Shown here: positions 1-7,966 of the stretch, piece by piece
How the letters are laid out: each line of letters opens with the position of its first letter
Position numbering within the stretch: position 1 is the first letter of the stretch
NCBI GenBank assembly: GCA_001730085.1
Contig: MDLB01000098.1
Span: 1-34,481, forward strand
DNA length: 34,481 nucleotides
Direction of reading: 5' to 3'
From: PVC group bacterium (ex Bugula neritina AB1)
GTDB lineage: Bacteria > GCA-001730085
Made by a program: the position numbers and the translations under genes
Notes under the pieces: model-generated
What the model saw: only the letters and a program-made list of their open reading frames with translations
Told to the model about the DNA's origin: nothing
The model's database searches: none

Positions 1-2
1 AA

Positions 3-149
3 CAATCCTTTGGCATTTTGAAAAGAATTTTTAATATGAAGAGAGCTTCTTATATTTCTTCTGAGAAAGTCTTAGGCGAATGTCTTTTAAAATCCATTTG
101 CTTTAATCTTAACAAAGCGCTTAGAAGGATATCCATGTCTTCAACTTAA
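3..149 (+). pseudogene. C-terminal fragment of a DDE-type transposase, cut by the window edge
   Basis: An open frame runs from the left edge to a TAA at 147-149 and gives 48 residues. The pattern FGILKR..NM.RASY.S.EKV.GE..L..ICFNL..AL resembles the C-terminal end of DDE transposases of the IS5/IS1182 kind, where a run like 'KR.....RAR...LEKV......L...A.NL.RA' closes the catalytic domain. This is recognition by eye, without an alignment. The start lies outside the window, so the gene could be intact or a remnant. No terminal inverted repeat was identified in the sequence after the stop. Confidence 0.5.
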
Positions 150-446
150 TAAATTTATTTTAATGCCAATAATCACATTAAAATAAAGTCCATTGACTAG
201 TCCTTCTTTCGTTACTGTTTCATTTTATATCAATATTTTAGACTTCCATTCAGTTTCTTTTGATTTTTTTCCTTTTTTACATCCGTTTTATCTATTTTTC
301 AGAGGTTTCTGAGAGCTTTGAAAATTGGAAGTAGAGTGTTCTCATAAAGGAAGAAGGCTTAGATCGAGACCCTTACAAGTTAGACGAGAATCTTTCTTTT
401 CATTCTTTTAAAAAATCTTGATATTACGAAAAAAATAGAGAATATC
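150..446. other. Non-coding, probably decayed sequence
   Basis: About 300 bases between the transposase end and a doubtful small ORF. Short open stretches exist in several frames but each is closed quickly by stops. Nothing recognisable as an RNA gene, promoter pair or repeat was found. Its position beside the transposase scrap suggests decayed mobile-element or gene sequence, which is inference. Confidence 0.4.
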
Positions 447-608
447 ATGCTCCTAGAAAAATCTTATCACTTTAACGAGGGGAAGAGGCTTATTAATACT
501 AGGGGTTTAAGGATATGTGACATAAATCGAAGGTTTTTAAGTGTGGGTAGGAGATATTTCGAAGAGCATTTAGAGCTTTTTGAGATTTTTAGGGTAGAAA
601 ATGAATAA
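447..608 (+). CDS. Doubtful small ORF, 53 residues
   Basis: ATG at 447 and TAA at 606-608 give a basic and aromatic-rich 53-residue protein starting MLLEKSYHFNEGKR. I do not recognise it. The only upstream purine stretch is a weak AGAG about six bases before the ATG, and the frame stays open upstream to 384 without a better start. It could be a tiny gene, the tail of a broken gene, or chance. The stop lies about 30 bases before the recN -10 element. Confidence 0.2.
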   Translation: MLLEKSYHFNEGKRLINTRGLRICDINRRFLSVGRRYFEEHLELFEIFRVENE

Positions 609-637
609 AATGGAAGTTTTTTAGAACCATCTCATGA

Positions 638-643
638 TATAAT
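638..643 (+). promoter_or_regulatory. -10 element (TATAAT) directly in front of recN
   Basis: A perfect TATAAT ends only seven bases before the recN ATG at 651. No good -35 hexamer sits 16-18 bases upstream. If used, transcription would start at or next to the start codon and give a (nearly) leaderless mRNA, which fits the lack of any Shine-Dalgarno sequence there. Confidence 0.4.
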
Positions 644-650
644 ACTCATC

Positions 651-2294
651 ATGTTGCTTGAACTTGTTGTGCGTAATCATAAACTCATCCGCTATGCTCA
701 GGTTAGTTTTGAAGAAGGCTTTCATGTTGTCACAGGTCAAAGTGGTGCTGGGAAGTCTATGTTTTTGAGTGCTCTTCGGCTTATTTCTGGAGATCACTTG
801 AAAGGTGTCAAAAATACCTCTGAGGATGTTACTCTTGTGGAAGCTGTCTTTGATATATCAGAAAACTTTAAAGTTTCTGATATATTAGCTGGGATGGACG
901 TCCTTGCTGAAGATGGCCTTCTGGTTTTGAAGAGAAAAATCGACGAGAAAAACAGGTCGAGGATTTTTATTAATGGCGCAATCTCTACACTAAAAGATTT
1001 GAAAAATCTTAGCACGCATCTCATAGATATTCATACGCAAAATGCTCATTCTCTTTTGAGAGATTCCTCGTCTCATTTATCTTATTTAGATTTTTATAGT
1101 CCAGAAATAAAAGAAAAGTTGGAAAGTTATAAACTTTCGTACGATCTTCATCAAAAGCTATTATCTGAGTTGAAAGATTTGGAAAAAAGATCCGTGATAA
1201 CAAAAGAAAAAAGAGCATTGATGGAGTTCCAAATGGAGGAATTCCAAAAGGTTTCTTTGGATCAGGATAATTATCAATATCTTCTCTCTGAAAGAAAAAA
1301 AATCATACAAATTCAAAAGTTGGTAGATCTGAAAAATATGATTCGAGATCTTTTGGATGGTGAAGAAGGTGTTATTTCTAAAATGCAATCCCTGACTAAA
1401 GTCTTGGAGGAAGCGACTCTTTTGAATGATGGTTTTGATAAATATGGAGAGGTTATTTCTGACATGAATGCCTCGATAGAGGACTTATACGGCCAACTCA
1501 GCAGAGAAATATCTGAAGATGTATCTTCGGATGAAGATTTAGAGAAAATTGAAGAAGAGTTGTATAACATAGAAAGTTTGGCCAGAAAATATAAAGTTTC
1601 TGTTGAAGGACTATTGGGAATCAAGGAGTCTCTTTTAAAAACAATGGATCTTGTTTTTGATAAAGAGTTTTTATTGAAAGAAATGAGTGAGAAAATCGAA
1701 AGTAATGAGAAGATTTTGGAAGAAAAAGCGGCAACTATTAGTAAAAGTCGTTTAGAGGGAAAATCTTTTTTAGAAAAACGGATGGCACAAGAGCTCCTAG
1801 ATCTAGGTATTGCTAATGCTAAATTTGAGGCTAGAGTTCTTTCCTCTGTATTTGCTGAAACGGGTAAAGATGCTGTATCTTTTTGGATACAGACGAACAA
1901 AGGCTACCCCTTGCTCCCTTTGGAAAAAGTAGCTTCTGGGGGTGAGTTTTCTAGGATCGTTTTGGCTTTTAAAAAAGTTTTCGCTTCACAAGGAAGAGTT
2001 CCTACTTTTGTTTTTGATGAGGTTGATGCTAATCTTGGAGGTGAAGAAGCTGCTTTGGTTGGCAAAAAACTCAAAAGCTTGGCGCAAGATCATCAGTTGA
2101 TATGTATAACACATTGTCCTCAGATTGCCATGTTAGCCGATGAACATATTTGTGTCCTAAAAAAAGATGAAGGGTCTTCGACTTTAACAGAAGTCAAAAA
2201 ACTTTCCGAAAAAGAAAGTGATTTGGAAGTTAAAAGAATGCTTGGAGGTGCAGCTTTTTTTAAACTACAGTGTGAAGAGGCTTTGTTATCATGA
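651..2294 (+). CDS. recN: DNA repair protein RecN (SMC-like ATPase)
   Basis: RecN is a cytoplasmic SMC-like ATPase that gathers DNA ends during recombinational repair of double-strand breaks. The 547 residues match the usual length of about 550. The N-terminus MLLELVVRNHKLI has the family's typical opening, which fixes the start. Walker A is GQSGAGKS at residues 29-36 (most relatives have GETGAGKS). The middle, about 150-400, is charged and heptad-like, as expected for the coiled coil. Near the C-terminus are the ABC signature ASGGEFSRI (428-436) and Walker B FVFDEVDANLGG, with D456 and E457. The stop overlaps the next start in ATGA, so the HD protein is probably translated by coupling. There is no Shine-Dalgarno; a TATAAT sits seven bases upstream. 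Confidence 0.95.
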   Translation: MLLELVVRNHKLIRYAQVSFEEGFHVVTGQSGAGKSMFLSALRLISGDHLKGVKNTSEDVTLVEAVFDISENFKVSDILAGMDVLAEDGLLVLKRKIDEKNRSRIFINGAISTLKDLKNLSTHLIDIHTQNAHSLLRDSSSHLSYLDFYSPEIKEKLESYKLSYDLHQKLLSELKDLEKRSVITKEKRALMEFQMEEFQKVSLDQDNYQYLLSERKKIIQIQKLVDLKNMIRDLLDGEEGVISKMQSLTKVLEEATLLNDGFDKYGEVISDMNASIEDLYGQLSREISEDVSSDEDLEKIEEELYNIESLARKYKVSVEGLLGIKESLLKTMDLVFDKEFLLKEMSEKIESNEKILEEKAATISKSRLEGKSFLEKRMAQELLDLGIANAKFEARVLSSVFAETGKDAVSFWIQTNKGYPLLPLEKVASGGEFSRIVLAFKKVFASQGRVPTFVFDEVDANLGGEEAALVGKKLKSLAQDHQLICITHCPQIAMLADEHICVLKKDEGSSTLTEVKKLSEKESDLEVKRMLGGAAFFKLQCEEALLS

Positions 2295-3022
2295 AGCAAG
2301 ACAAATTTTTTCTAAAGATAGATGAGTCTTGGGAAGATATAGTAGCAATGGATAAGCCTTCTTTTAGGTCTATGATTTTAGATCTTATCGAAAAATGTTG
2401 CGATTTGAGTTCTTTTAATATTATTGTTGATGGGAAAGAGATTGGGCCAATCTCTTTTGTAGAAGAATTTGAAGCACCTTCACACACTTTTGAGAATCAT
2501 TCTTTACGTGAACATTCGATACGTGTTCTAGATCGTTGTTATGATCAATGTCGTTTTTATGACTTTTCTGGGGTCATTGCTTTTGAAGTTTTTGCTATTT
2601 TACTTGTTTTGCATGATATAGGTAAAAATGTATCTTTTGTTGATAAGGGATCAAAAATTTATCAACATAGATACACGATACAGATGTTAAAACACTTCAT
2701 GGAGATATATGGGAAGCAAGAACATATTCTGCTTCTTTCCACTTTAATAGATATGGATCCTTTGGGGCAATTTTTAAAAGGACAGAGATCTTTTGATGAG
2801 ACGAAAAATCTTATAAAAAAAGCAGCGAAAAAAGCTAAATTTTGTGAGGTTTCTTTTTTTTATATTCTTAAATTTTATTATTTCTGCGATGCTTCTTCTT
2901 ATGATAATTTAAAGAAGAGAATTTTTTATGATTACTCTGATGGCCGGATGGCTTTGCATCCTGAGCATAGTCGGAAAAACGATTTCGAAGAGTTGACGAC
3001 TTTTTTTGCAAAAGCTTCGTGA
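2291..3022 (+). CDS. HD-domain-like protein, probable metal-dependent phosphohydrolase
   Basis: A 243-residue soluble protein whose ATG overlaps the recN stop by four bases (ATGA), so the two are probably co-translated. It contains a motif series typical of HD phosphohydrolases: a first histidine near H75 (LREHSIRV), the HD pair H108-D109 inside LHDIGK, and a later histidine in YQHRYT. The substrate cannot be told; HD enzymes act on nucleotides, cyclic dinucleotides, (p)ppGpp or RNA ends. It has no signal peptide, no membrane segment and no second recognisable domain. The link to recN is positional only. Confidence 0.6.
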   Translation: MKQDKFFLKIDESWEDIVAMDKPSFRSMILDLIEKCCDLSSFNIIVDGKEIGPISFVEEFEAPSHTFENHSLREHSIRVLDRCYDQCRFYDFSGVIAFEVFAILLVLHDIGKNVSFVDKGSKIYQHRYTIQMLKHFMEIYGKQEHILLLSTLIDMDPLGQFLKGQRSFDETKNLIKKAAKKAKFCEVSFFYILKFYYFCDASSYDNLKKRIFYDYSDGRMALHPEHSRKNDFEELTTFFAKAS

Positions 3023-3079
3023 ATTTTATGTGATGTTTTGAGAAACTTTTAATCTGTTTTATTGGGGAGAAATATAAAA

Positions 3080-4144
3080 GTGTTTAAATTTTATGTGTCT
3101 AGATTTTCTTTTTTTGTTGTTTCGTTCTTTTTCTTGGCTTCATTTCTTGTAGCAAAAGAAAATCAATATAGAGATGTACTTCAAAAACATATCAGCAATA
3201 AACATTGGAAAAAAGCTGTTTCATATATTGTTAAAAATAAAAAATATACGCTTAAAGAAAAAGATGATTTGATAATAAGAGTTATTTGTTCTGCTACTAT
3301 AGAAGGTGAGAAGCCTTTGGTTTTAAGCAAACCCTTGTATAAAGAACTTATAAGTTATATTAAATTTTTATCGATACCTCATAATGTTCAAAATATTAAG
3401 ATCTTATTAGCTGAATCCATGATTAAACATGATCATTACCATTTAGCTTTTGAGCTCATTAAAGATGAAGACAGCGCGTCTCTAAAGCTTAGGATTAAGA
3501 ATGATTATATAGCTAGACTTATTCAAAAAGGAGAGGAAGCTAAAGCCCTACGTCTTCTTGAAAAAAAAGGATACGCAAAGTGTAAAGATGTCGCTTTTTC
3601 CGAAATGTCTAAACTTTATAGTCACAAAAAAGATTTTAAAAAAGCGATCCGCTATCTGAAGAAAGTTGAATCAAGATATATATTATCAGATACTGTGCGA
3701 GCCATAGGTCGTGACTTTCTTGAAACGAATCCTTCTGAAAAAAAAGTTTTAGCTTTTGCTGAATTTTTTAAATCGAAAGAAGATAAAAAGTCTTTTTTTC
3801 TTTCCTATTTTCAAAATCTTCTAAAAGAAAAAAAACTTCATAAATTGGAAAACATTTTGAAGAAAAAGAAAGTTAACTTAGGAGATGATTTTGCTCTAGA
3901 AAGTTGGAGAATTCTTTTAGTAGGGCTTCTCCAAAAAAAGAAATATGATCATGCCATGAAAAATATCCGTTTAATAGAGAAGAGCCTCAAAAAAATTGGT
4001 GAAGATGATATTGATACATTGTGGAAAATGGTTTTTGATAGCTGTTATTTTTCGGGTGAAGAGGAAAGAGTTTGGGCTCAAAAGGTTTTAAAGTATGTCA
4101 AAAACCCTCGTCAGCGTGAAATGTTAAAAAAAAGACTGATGTAA
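3080..4144 (+). CDS. Exported helical-repeat (TPR-like) protein of unknown function
   Basis: I chose the GTG at 3080 because GGGGAG (3064-3069) lies ten bases before it; an in-frame TTG at 3062 would overlap that ribosome binding site. The protein has 354 residues. The N-terminus is a clear signal peptide: a short basic stretch, a very hydrophobic run rich in Phe (about residues 8-25), then LVA-KEN as a likely cleavage site. The rest is rich in lysine and built of repeated amphipathic helices (KALRLLEKKGYAKC, KAIRYLKKVESRY), suggesting a TPR- or Sel1-like solenoid in the periplasm. Such proteins usually hold partners together. It lies 57 bases after the HD gene. No enzymatic motif was seen. 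Confidence 0.65.
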   Translation: MFKFYVSRFSFFVVSFFFLASFLVAKENQYRDVLQKHISNKHWKKAVSYIVKNKKYTLKEKDDLIIRVICSATIEGEKPLVLSKPLYKELISYIKFLSIPHNVQNIKILLAESMIKHDHYHLAFELIKDEDSASLKLRIKNDYIARLIQKGEEAKALRLLEKKGYAKCKDVAFSEMSKLYSHKKDFKKAIRYLKKVESRYILSDTVRAIGRDFLETNPSEKKVLAFAEFFKSKEDKKSFFLSYFQNLLKEKKLHKLENILKKKKVNLGDDFALESWRILLVGLLQKKKYDHAMKNIRLIEKSLKKIGEDDIDTLWKMVFDSCYFSGEEERVWAQKVLKYVKNPRQREMLKKRLM

Positions 4145-4394
4145 AGTATTTTTATTATCTCCAGATTTTTATGAAAAATATAGTATTATTTCGAAATATT
4201 TTATAAAATTTAATTTAAAAGTCTTTTAAAAAATAGGGAGAATATCTTTGAAGATTCTTCTAAGAAACCTAATAAAATATTTTCGAACAATCTTACATGT
4301 CTAAATTTTTATCTGTTCAACCTAAAGAAGACTTCTCTTACAGGTTCACTCTGCTAGGCTTTCTAAAGGAATCAGTGACTCTATTAGCTTATAG

Positions 4395-5891
4395 TTAGTC
4401 TTTCATTATTAAAAAGAATGAACGGTGTGGGGGGAAAGCTGTAGCAGAAGATGAAGCTTGGGGAGGAGGATTATATGGAAAAATTTCGTCATGATCAGAT
4501 TTACCAACGACGATTTTTGCTTCATCAAAATAATGAGTGTGATTCAAGGGCATAGTCAGTCTCATTTCAGGTTGAGTCCTATGCCAATGGGCGGCGGTTC
4601 GATATCGAGAACCCCATTTAGCTGGATAGGTTCTAGACTCAGGGGAAGGTCCAATGGTGACTCTTGGATTTGCTGTTCCCCACTGCCCTGGAGCATGAGA
4701 ATGTTTCACATTGAGAGTTGTTTCTGGCAAATCGGACTCATGTGTATGGCTAGTTCTATTAATAGATTGATTTATCGTAGCAAGGTTGGTTGGTTGTGAA
4801 GCCCCTCGAATAAAAAGGTTTCTTAAGTTAGGAGTATTGTTGGTTCCATCACAGATATGCCATCCGCTGGGGATGGTGTATGCATTTCCGTAATAAAGAG
4901 TGATAGATTTTGAGGGTAAGAGGAATTGCATTTTTTCTCTCAAAGGTTCGTTAATTTGTAATTCGATTTTTTGATTTGATTCAGGGCGTGCTTCAATGCG
5001 AACATCGCCAGTTTGTCCATCCAATTGAAATATAGGGTGTGGCACGGGATATGTTGAAGAAAAATGTCGGACGATAAATCCACGTTTTTGATCTATCGAT
5101 GAACGTGAGATATTTCCTCCAATACGAAAGCGTAATGCTGAATTTTGGAAGATGTTAAGATTTGAGTAATTAGAACCAGAAAAAGAAGGATTTGGGTGCC
5201 GGTAACTAGAGCCTCCTTTGGAAGCCTTATCATTTAGCAGACCATTTGTGTCTCCTTCGTTTGCCATATAGACTCCCCAGAAATTTTCATCTGTTTGATC
5301 GATATTTGAAAAAATTAGCGTTTTTTCGGCTTCTAGCTCTAATGATTTTTCTATGAAGATATATGAATTGTTGCAAGGTTGAGGAGGCGCAAGTAACTCA
5401 GGAGGAACACTAGGAGGATAATGAGAGGCAGGGAATAAAGGCCTATTCGGGTCTTCTGTTGTTATATAGATGTCATTTTCAGATTTCAGAGTTAGAAGGC
5501 TCTGGCTTTTTAGTTCTGACTGTTTAGATTTTATTCCTGTAGTCATAGAGCTAAAAATGATATCGCTGCTTTTACTAACGGTAGAGACTAGCATGGATCG
5601 ATTGGAGATGAGTAAAGCATTAGAACCTTGCGGTTCTAATATGCGAAGTCCTTTGTGAAAAATCAAAGGCTTTAGATTAGAGGTATCGAGTCTTTTATCA
5701 ATACCGTAAATCGACCCTGTGAGTGTTATATTTTTAGAAAATAAGCTTTCAAAGTCTCCGAAAGGTGCAGTTAGTACTTTTGAAAGCTCTCTTTTCTGTT
5801 TTTTAGGGTACAGGTTTGGGCTGACAGAAATGAGAGAGACAAAGAAAGTAAAAACGAAAAGATATTTGTTTTTTATAGTAAGTTTTTTCAA
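4395..5891 (-). CDS. Exported protein with C-terminal phage-tail-collar-like domain (copy 3)
   Basis: A 498-residue protein, last gene of the minus-strand block. The start is TTG at 5891-5889, with TAAGGAG (5907-5901) nine bases before it. The N-terminus has a basic start and a hydrophobic segment (about 9-25), a signal peptide or anchor. Residues 40-330 look beta-rich and contain a Pro-rich stretch around EDPNRPLFPA. The collar-like signature IPSGWHICDG....PNLRNLFIRGA begins near residue 339, and the protein ends PPHRSFFLIMKD, the usual end of microcystin-dependent/collar domains. His-x-His occurs three times in the domain (SHTHES, KHSHAP, NHTHYF). In phage fibres such domains form trimeric tips that bind receptors; here the signal peptide suggests a surface or secreted role. 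Exact function is unknown. Confidence 0.75.
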   Translation of the reverse strand: MKKLTIKNKYLFVFTFFVSLISVSPNLYPKKQKRELSKVLTAPFGDFESLFSKNITLTGSIYGIDKRLDTSNLKPLIFHKGLRILEPQGSNALLISNRSMLVSTVSKSSDIIFSSMTTGIKSKQSELKSQSLLTLKSENDIYITTEDPNRPLFPASHYPPSVPPELLAPPQPCNNSYIFIEKSLELEAEKTLIFSNIDQTDENFWGVYMANEGDTNGLLNDKASKGGSSYRHPNPSFSGSNYSNLNIFQNSALRFRIGGNISRSSIDQKRGFIVRHFSSTYPVPHPIFQLDGQTGDVRIEARPESNQKIELQINEPLREKMQFLLPSKSITLYYGNAYTIPSGWHICDGTNNTPNLRNLFIRGASQPTNLATINQSINRTSHTHESDLPETTLNVKHSHAPGQWGTANPRVTIGPSPESRTYPAKWGSRYRTAAHWHRTQPEMRLTMPLNHTHYFDEAKIVVGKSDHDEIFPYNPPPQASSSATAFPPHRSFFLIMKD

Positions 5892-5971
5892 CAGAGTAGG
5901 CTCCTTATTTTTTTAGAATATTAAAAAATTTTATACAAAAACATAAAGTTTATAGGGCTTCCTTTGTTTTA

Positions 5972-6565
5972 TCAATATTTGTAAAAATCATTGAAGTTAT
6001 TTACAATAACATATGAATTGTTGCAAGGTTTAGATGGGACAAGTAATCCAGAAGGAACACTAGGCGGGTAATGACCTGCTGGAAATAAAGGTCTATTCGG
6101 GTCCTCTGTTATTATATAGATATCATTTTTAGATGTAAACATAAGAATATTATAGTTTTTTTGTATTTTAACTTGATAACCTAGTTCTGTATTCCTCGAA
6201 TCAAAAGCGATAAGGTGATCGTAGGTAGGAATCAAGGTGCGTTGGTTAGATATATCCCAATAAGGCATATTAAAAGATCTCTGGCGAGAATATGCAGAAT
6301 AATAGTAGTCTTCAATATGTAGTCCTTTGTGAAAAAAAACTGGTTGGAGGTCAGATATTTCGAGGCTGTTATTAATCCCATATAAAGCACCTGTAAGGTT
6401 AATATTTTTGGAGTGTAAGACTTCAAAATCTCCCAAAGGAGTTGCTACCAATTGAGCAAGTTCTCTCTTTTGTTTTTTTTGATAAATGTTGTGACTAATA
6501 GATGCGAATGAGATAAGAAAAATAAAGGCGAGAACATATCTTTTGTTATTAAAAAAATTTTTCAA
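5972..6565 (-). pseudogene. Truncated, frameshifted copy of the collar-domain protein
   Basis: About 197 residues from TTG at 6565-6563, which has AGGAG (6579-6575) nine bases upstream, the same arrangement as its neighbour at 5891. An ATG at 6574 touches the ribosome binding site and is less likely. The protein matches the N-terminal part of the downstream paralog (KKQKREL, IFHKGL, EDPNRPLFPA, HYPPSVP, PCNNSY), then ends at a TGA with the unrelated tail NNFNDFYKY. Immediately downstream, in another frame, 5988-5950 reads IFTNIDKTKE, matching the paralog's IFSNIDQTDE. A deletion and frameshift have therefore removed the collar domain. It may still make a short exported protein. Confidence 0.75.
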
Positions 6566-6583
6566 TGAAGGCATCTCCTATTC

Positions 6584-7951
6584 TTAGGTTTTCATTAAAA
6601 AGAGAAGCTTAGCAAATGAGGGCAGTTGATTTTCAACCCCAGAGCTATCACTGAACAAATGAGGGTTCTGTGAAGAGTCAAGGGCAACGCTCATATTTTG
6701 GCTTGGCAAAAAGAATTTGATAAGTTCATTTTGAGCTAAAAAATGTCTATGACCAAAAGGGATAGTATACCAGCCATAGAAAAGAGGTCTTTTTAGGTAA
6801 TTAAAATGGTCGGGATTTAGCAGAACCACATAGGCGAAGTGATGTGTATATGCAAATCCGTGATTATAGACGTGTGTAAAATCTCTGCTTAATGATGATA
6901 CGCCATTAAAGCCTCTAAGAGGAATATAACAATTGGGTTGCGAGGGATGGTTAGTTTGAAGAGTGATATTCCCAGATGGAGACAAAGAGTGGGAATGACT
7001 ATAAGCACCTCCTTGAGGAAGGTTTAAAGAAGATGGAAGTCCTTTAGCACAACCTTTAAAAAAAAGGTTTGTCATGTTTGGAGCCTCATTATTTGATCCA
7101 TTACAGGGTAACCAGTTATTGGCAGAAGGAAGATTATCTTCTGCGTAGGCAATTATGATACCTCTAGGGATGGGCTGCTCAGTGTAGGGGTCAAGATATT
7201 GACCCTTTATATCTAAATCACCTTTTATATGAATAGCCCCTGTACCTCCTCTTACGGACATAAGAGTTTCTCCAGTAGTATTTTCTACAATGAAACCACC
7301 ATCTAGATTAAGGTTCCTAGGTGATATGAGGTAGTCTTGTGTTTTAATCCAAAGAGATTTATTAGGTGCGGCATAGATTGATCCATTATGGTTACCTTGT
7401 TTAAATATTAGTTTTTTAAGAAAGATTTTTGGTGTAGACAGAACGATTTTAGATCCTTCCTTGCTACTAGAGGTATCTGTTAGATTATAACCTGCCCTTA
7501 TTGCTATACTACCAGGACTTCTAAGGCCGATAGGGTTATTTTCTTTATTCAAAATTAACCCACTCAGGGCATCATAAAAAAATACCCCAGATCCTAAAAA
7601 CTGACTATCGTCATAGTTAAATCGGATTTCAGAAGGTTTTATGGAGATATAGTTCGAGAGATCTTGATGTGCTTTAGAACTATAAGGTTTTAGGAGCTCA
7701 TCGGCGACTCGCGCTTCTTGAGGAATATAAAGGGGTGGAACACTTTGAGGATTTTCAGGGTCGTCTGATTTAGAGTGGAGAGGTGTTATAAATCCTGAAA
7801 CAAAAATAGCATTAGCTGTAACGTTTTCATAGTCAGCTGAAAATCCTGCCGAAGTTTCGTAGTAGCTTCGATCTTCGGAAAGTTCTTGTGCTATTAGAAA
7901 ATTGAAAGAAAAAAATAAATATAAACTTATAAAAATAATTTTAAATATCAT
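6584..7951 (-). CDS. Exported protein with C-terminal phage-tail-collar-like domain (copy 2)
   Basis: A 455-residue protein starting at ATG 7951 with AAGGAT upstream. The N-terminus is a signal peptide: hydrophobic residues 2-19, then LIAQ-ELSED. The middle is beta-rich with fibre-like wording (GAIHIKGDLDIKGQYLD), followed by IPRGIIIAYA and a collar-like segment around residue 280, with WLPCNGSNNEAPNMTNLFFKG in place of the more usual GW.xCDG..xTPNL..RFLRG. It ends KLLFLMKT. Two His-x-His pairs are present (SHSHSL and GHRHFL). It follows copy 1 after 15 bases and precedes the truncated copy by 18 bases, so all are probably on one transcript. The domain match is weaker than in its neighbours but the architecture is the same. 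Confidence 0.7.
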   Translation of the reverse strand: MIFKIIFISLYLFFSFNFLIAQELSEDRSYYETSAGFSADYENVTANAIFVSGFITPLHSKSDDPENPQSVPPLYIPQEARVADELLKPYSSKAHQDLSNYISIKPSEIRFNYDDSQFLGSGVFFYDALSGLILNKENNPIGLRSPGSIAIRAGYNLTDTSSSKEGSKIVLSTPKIFLKKLIFKQGNHNGSIYAAPNKSLWIKTQDYLISPRNLNLDGGFIVENTTGETLMSVRGGTGAIHIKGDLDIKGQYLDPYTEQPIPRGIIIAYAEDNLPSANNWLPCNGSNNEAPNMTNLFFKGCAKGLPSSLNLPQGGAYSHSHSLSPSGNITLQTNHPSQPNCYIPLRGFNGVSSLSRDFTHVYNHGFAYTHHFAYVVLLNPDHFNYLKRPLFYGWYTIPFGHRHFLAQNELIKFFLPSQNMSVALDSSQNPHLFSDSSGVENQLPSFAKLLFLMKT

Positions 7952-7966
7952 TTTTTATATCCTTAT

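Noticed and set aside
1313-1900. 195-codon open frame on the minus strand within recN
   Set aside because: It lies wholly inside recN, has a serine-rich, low-quality composition and no ribosome binding site or recognisable domain.
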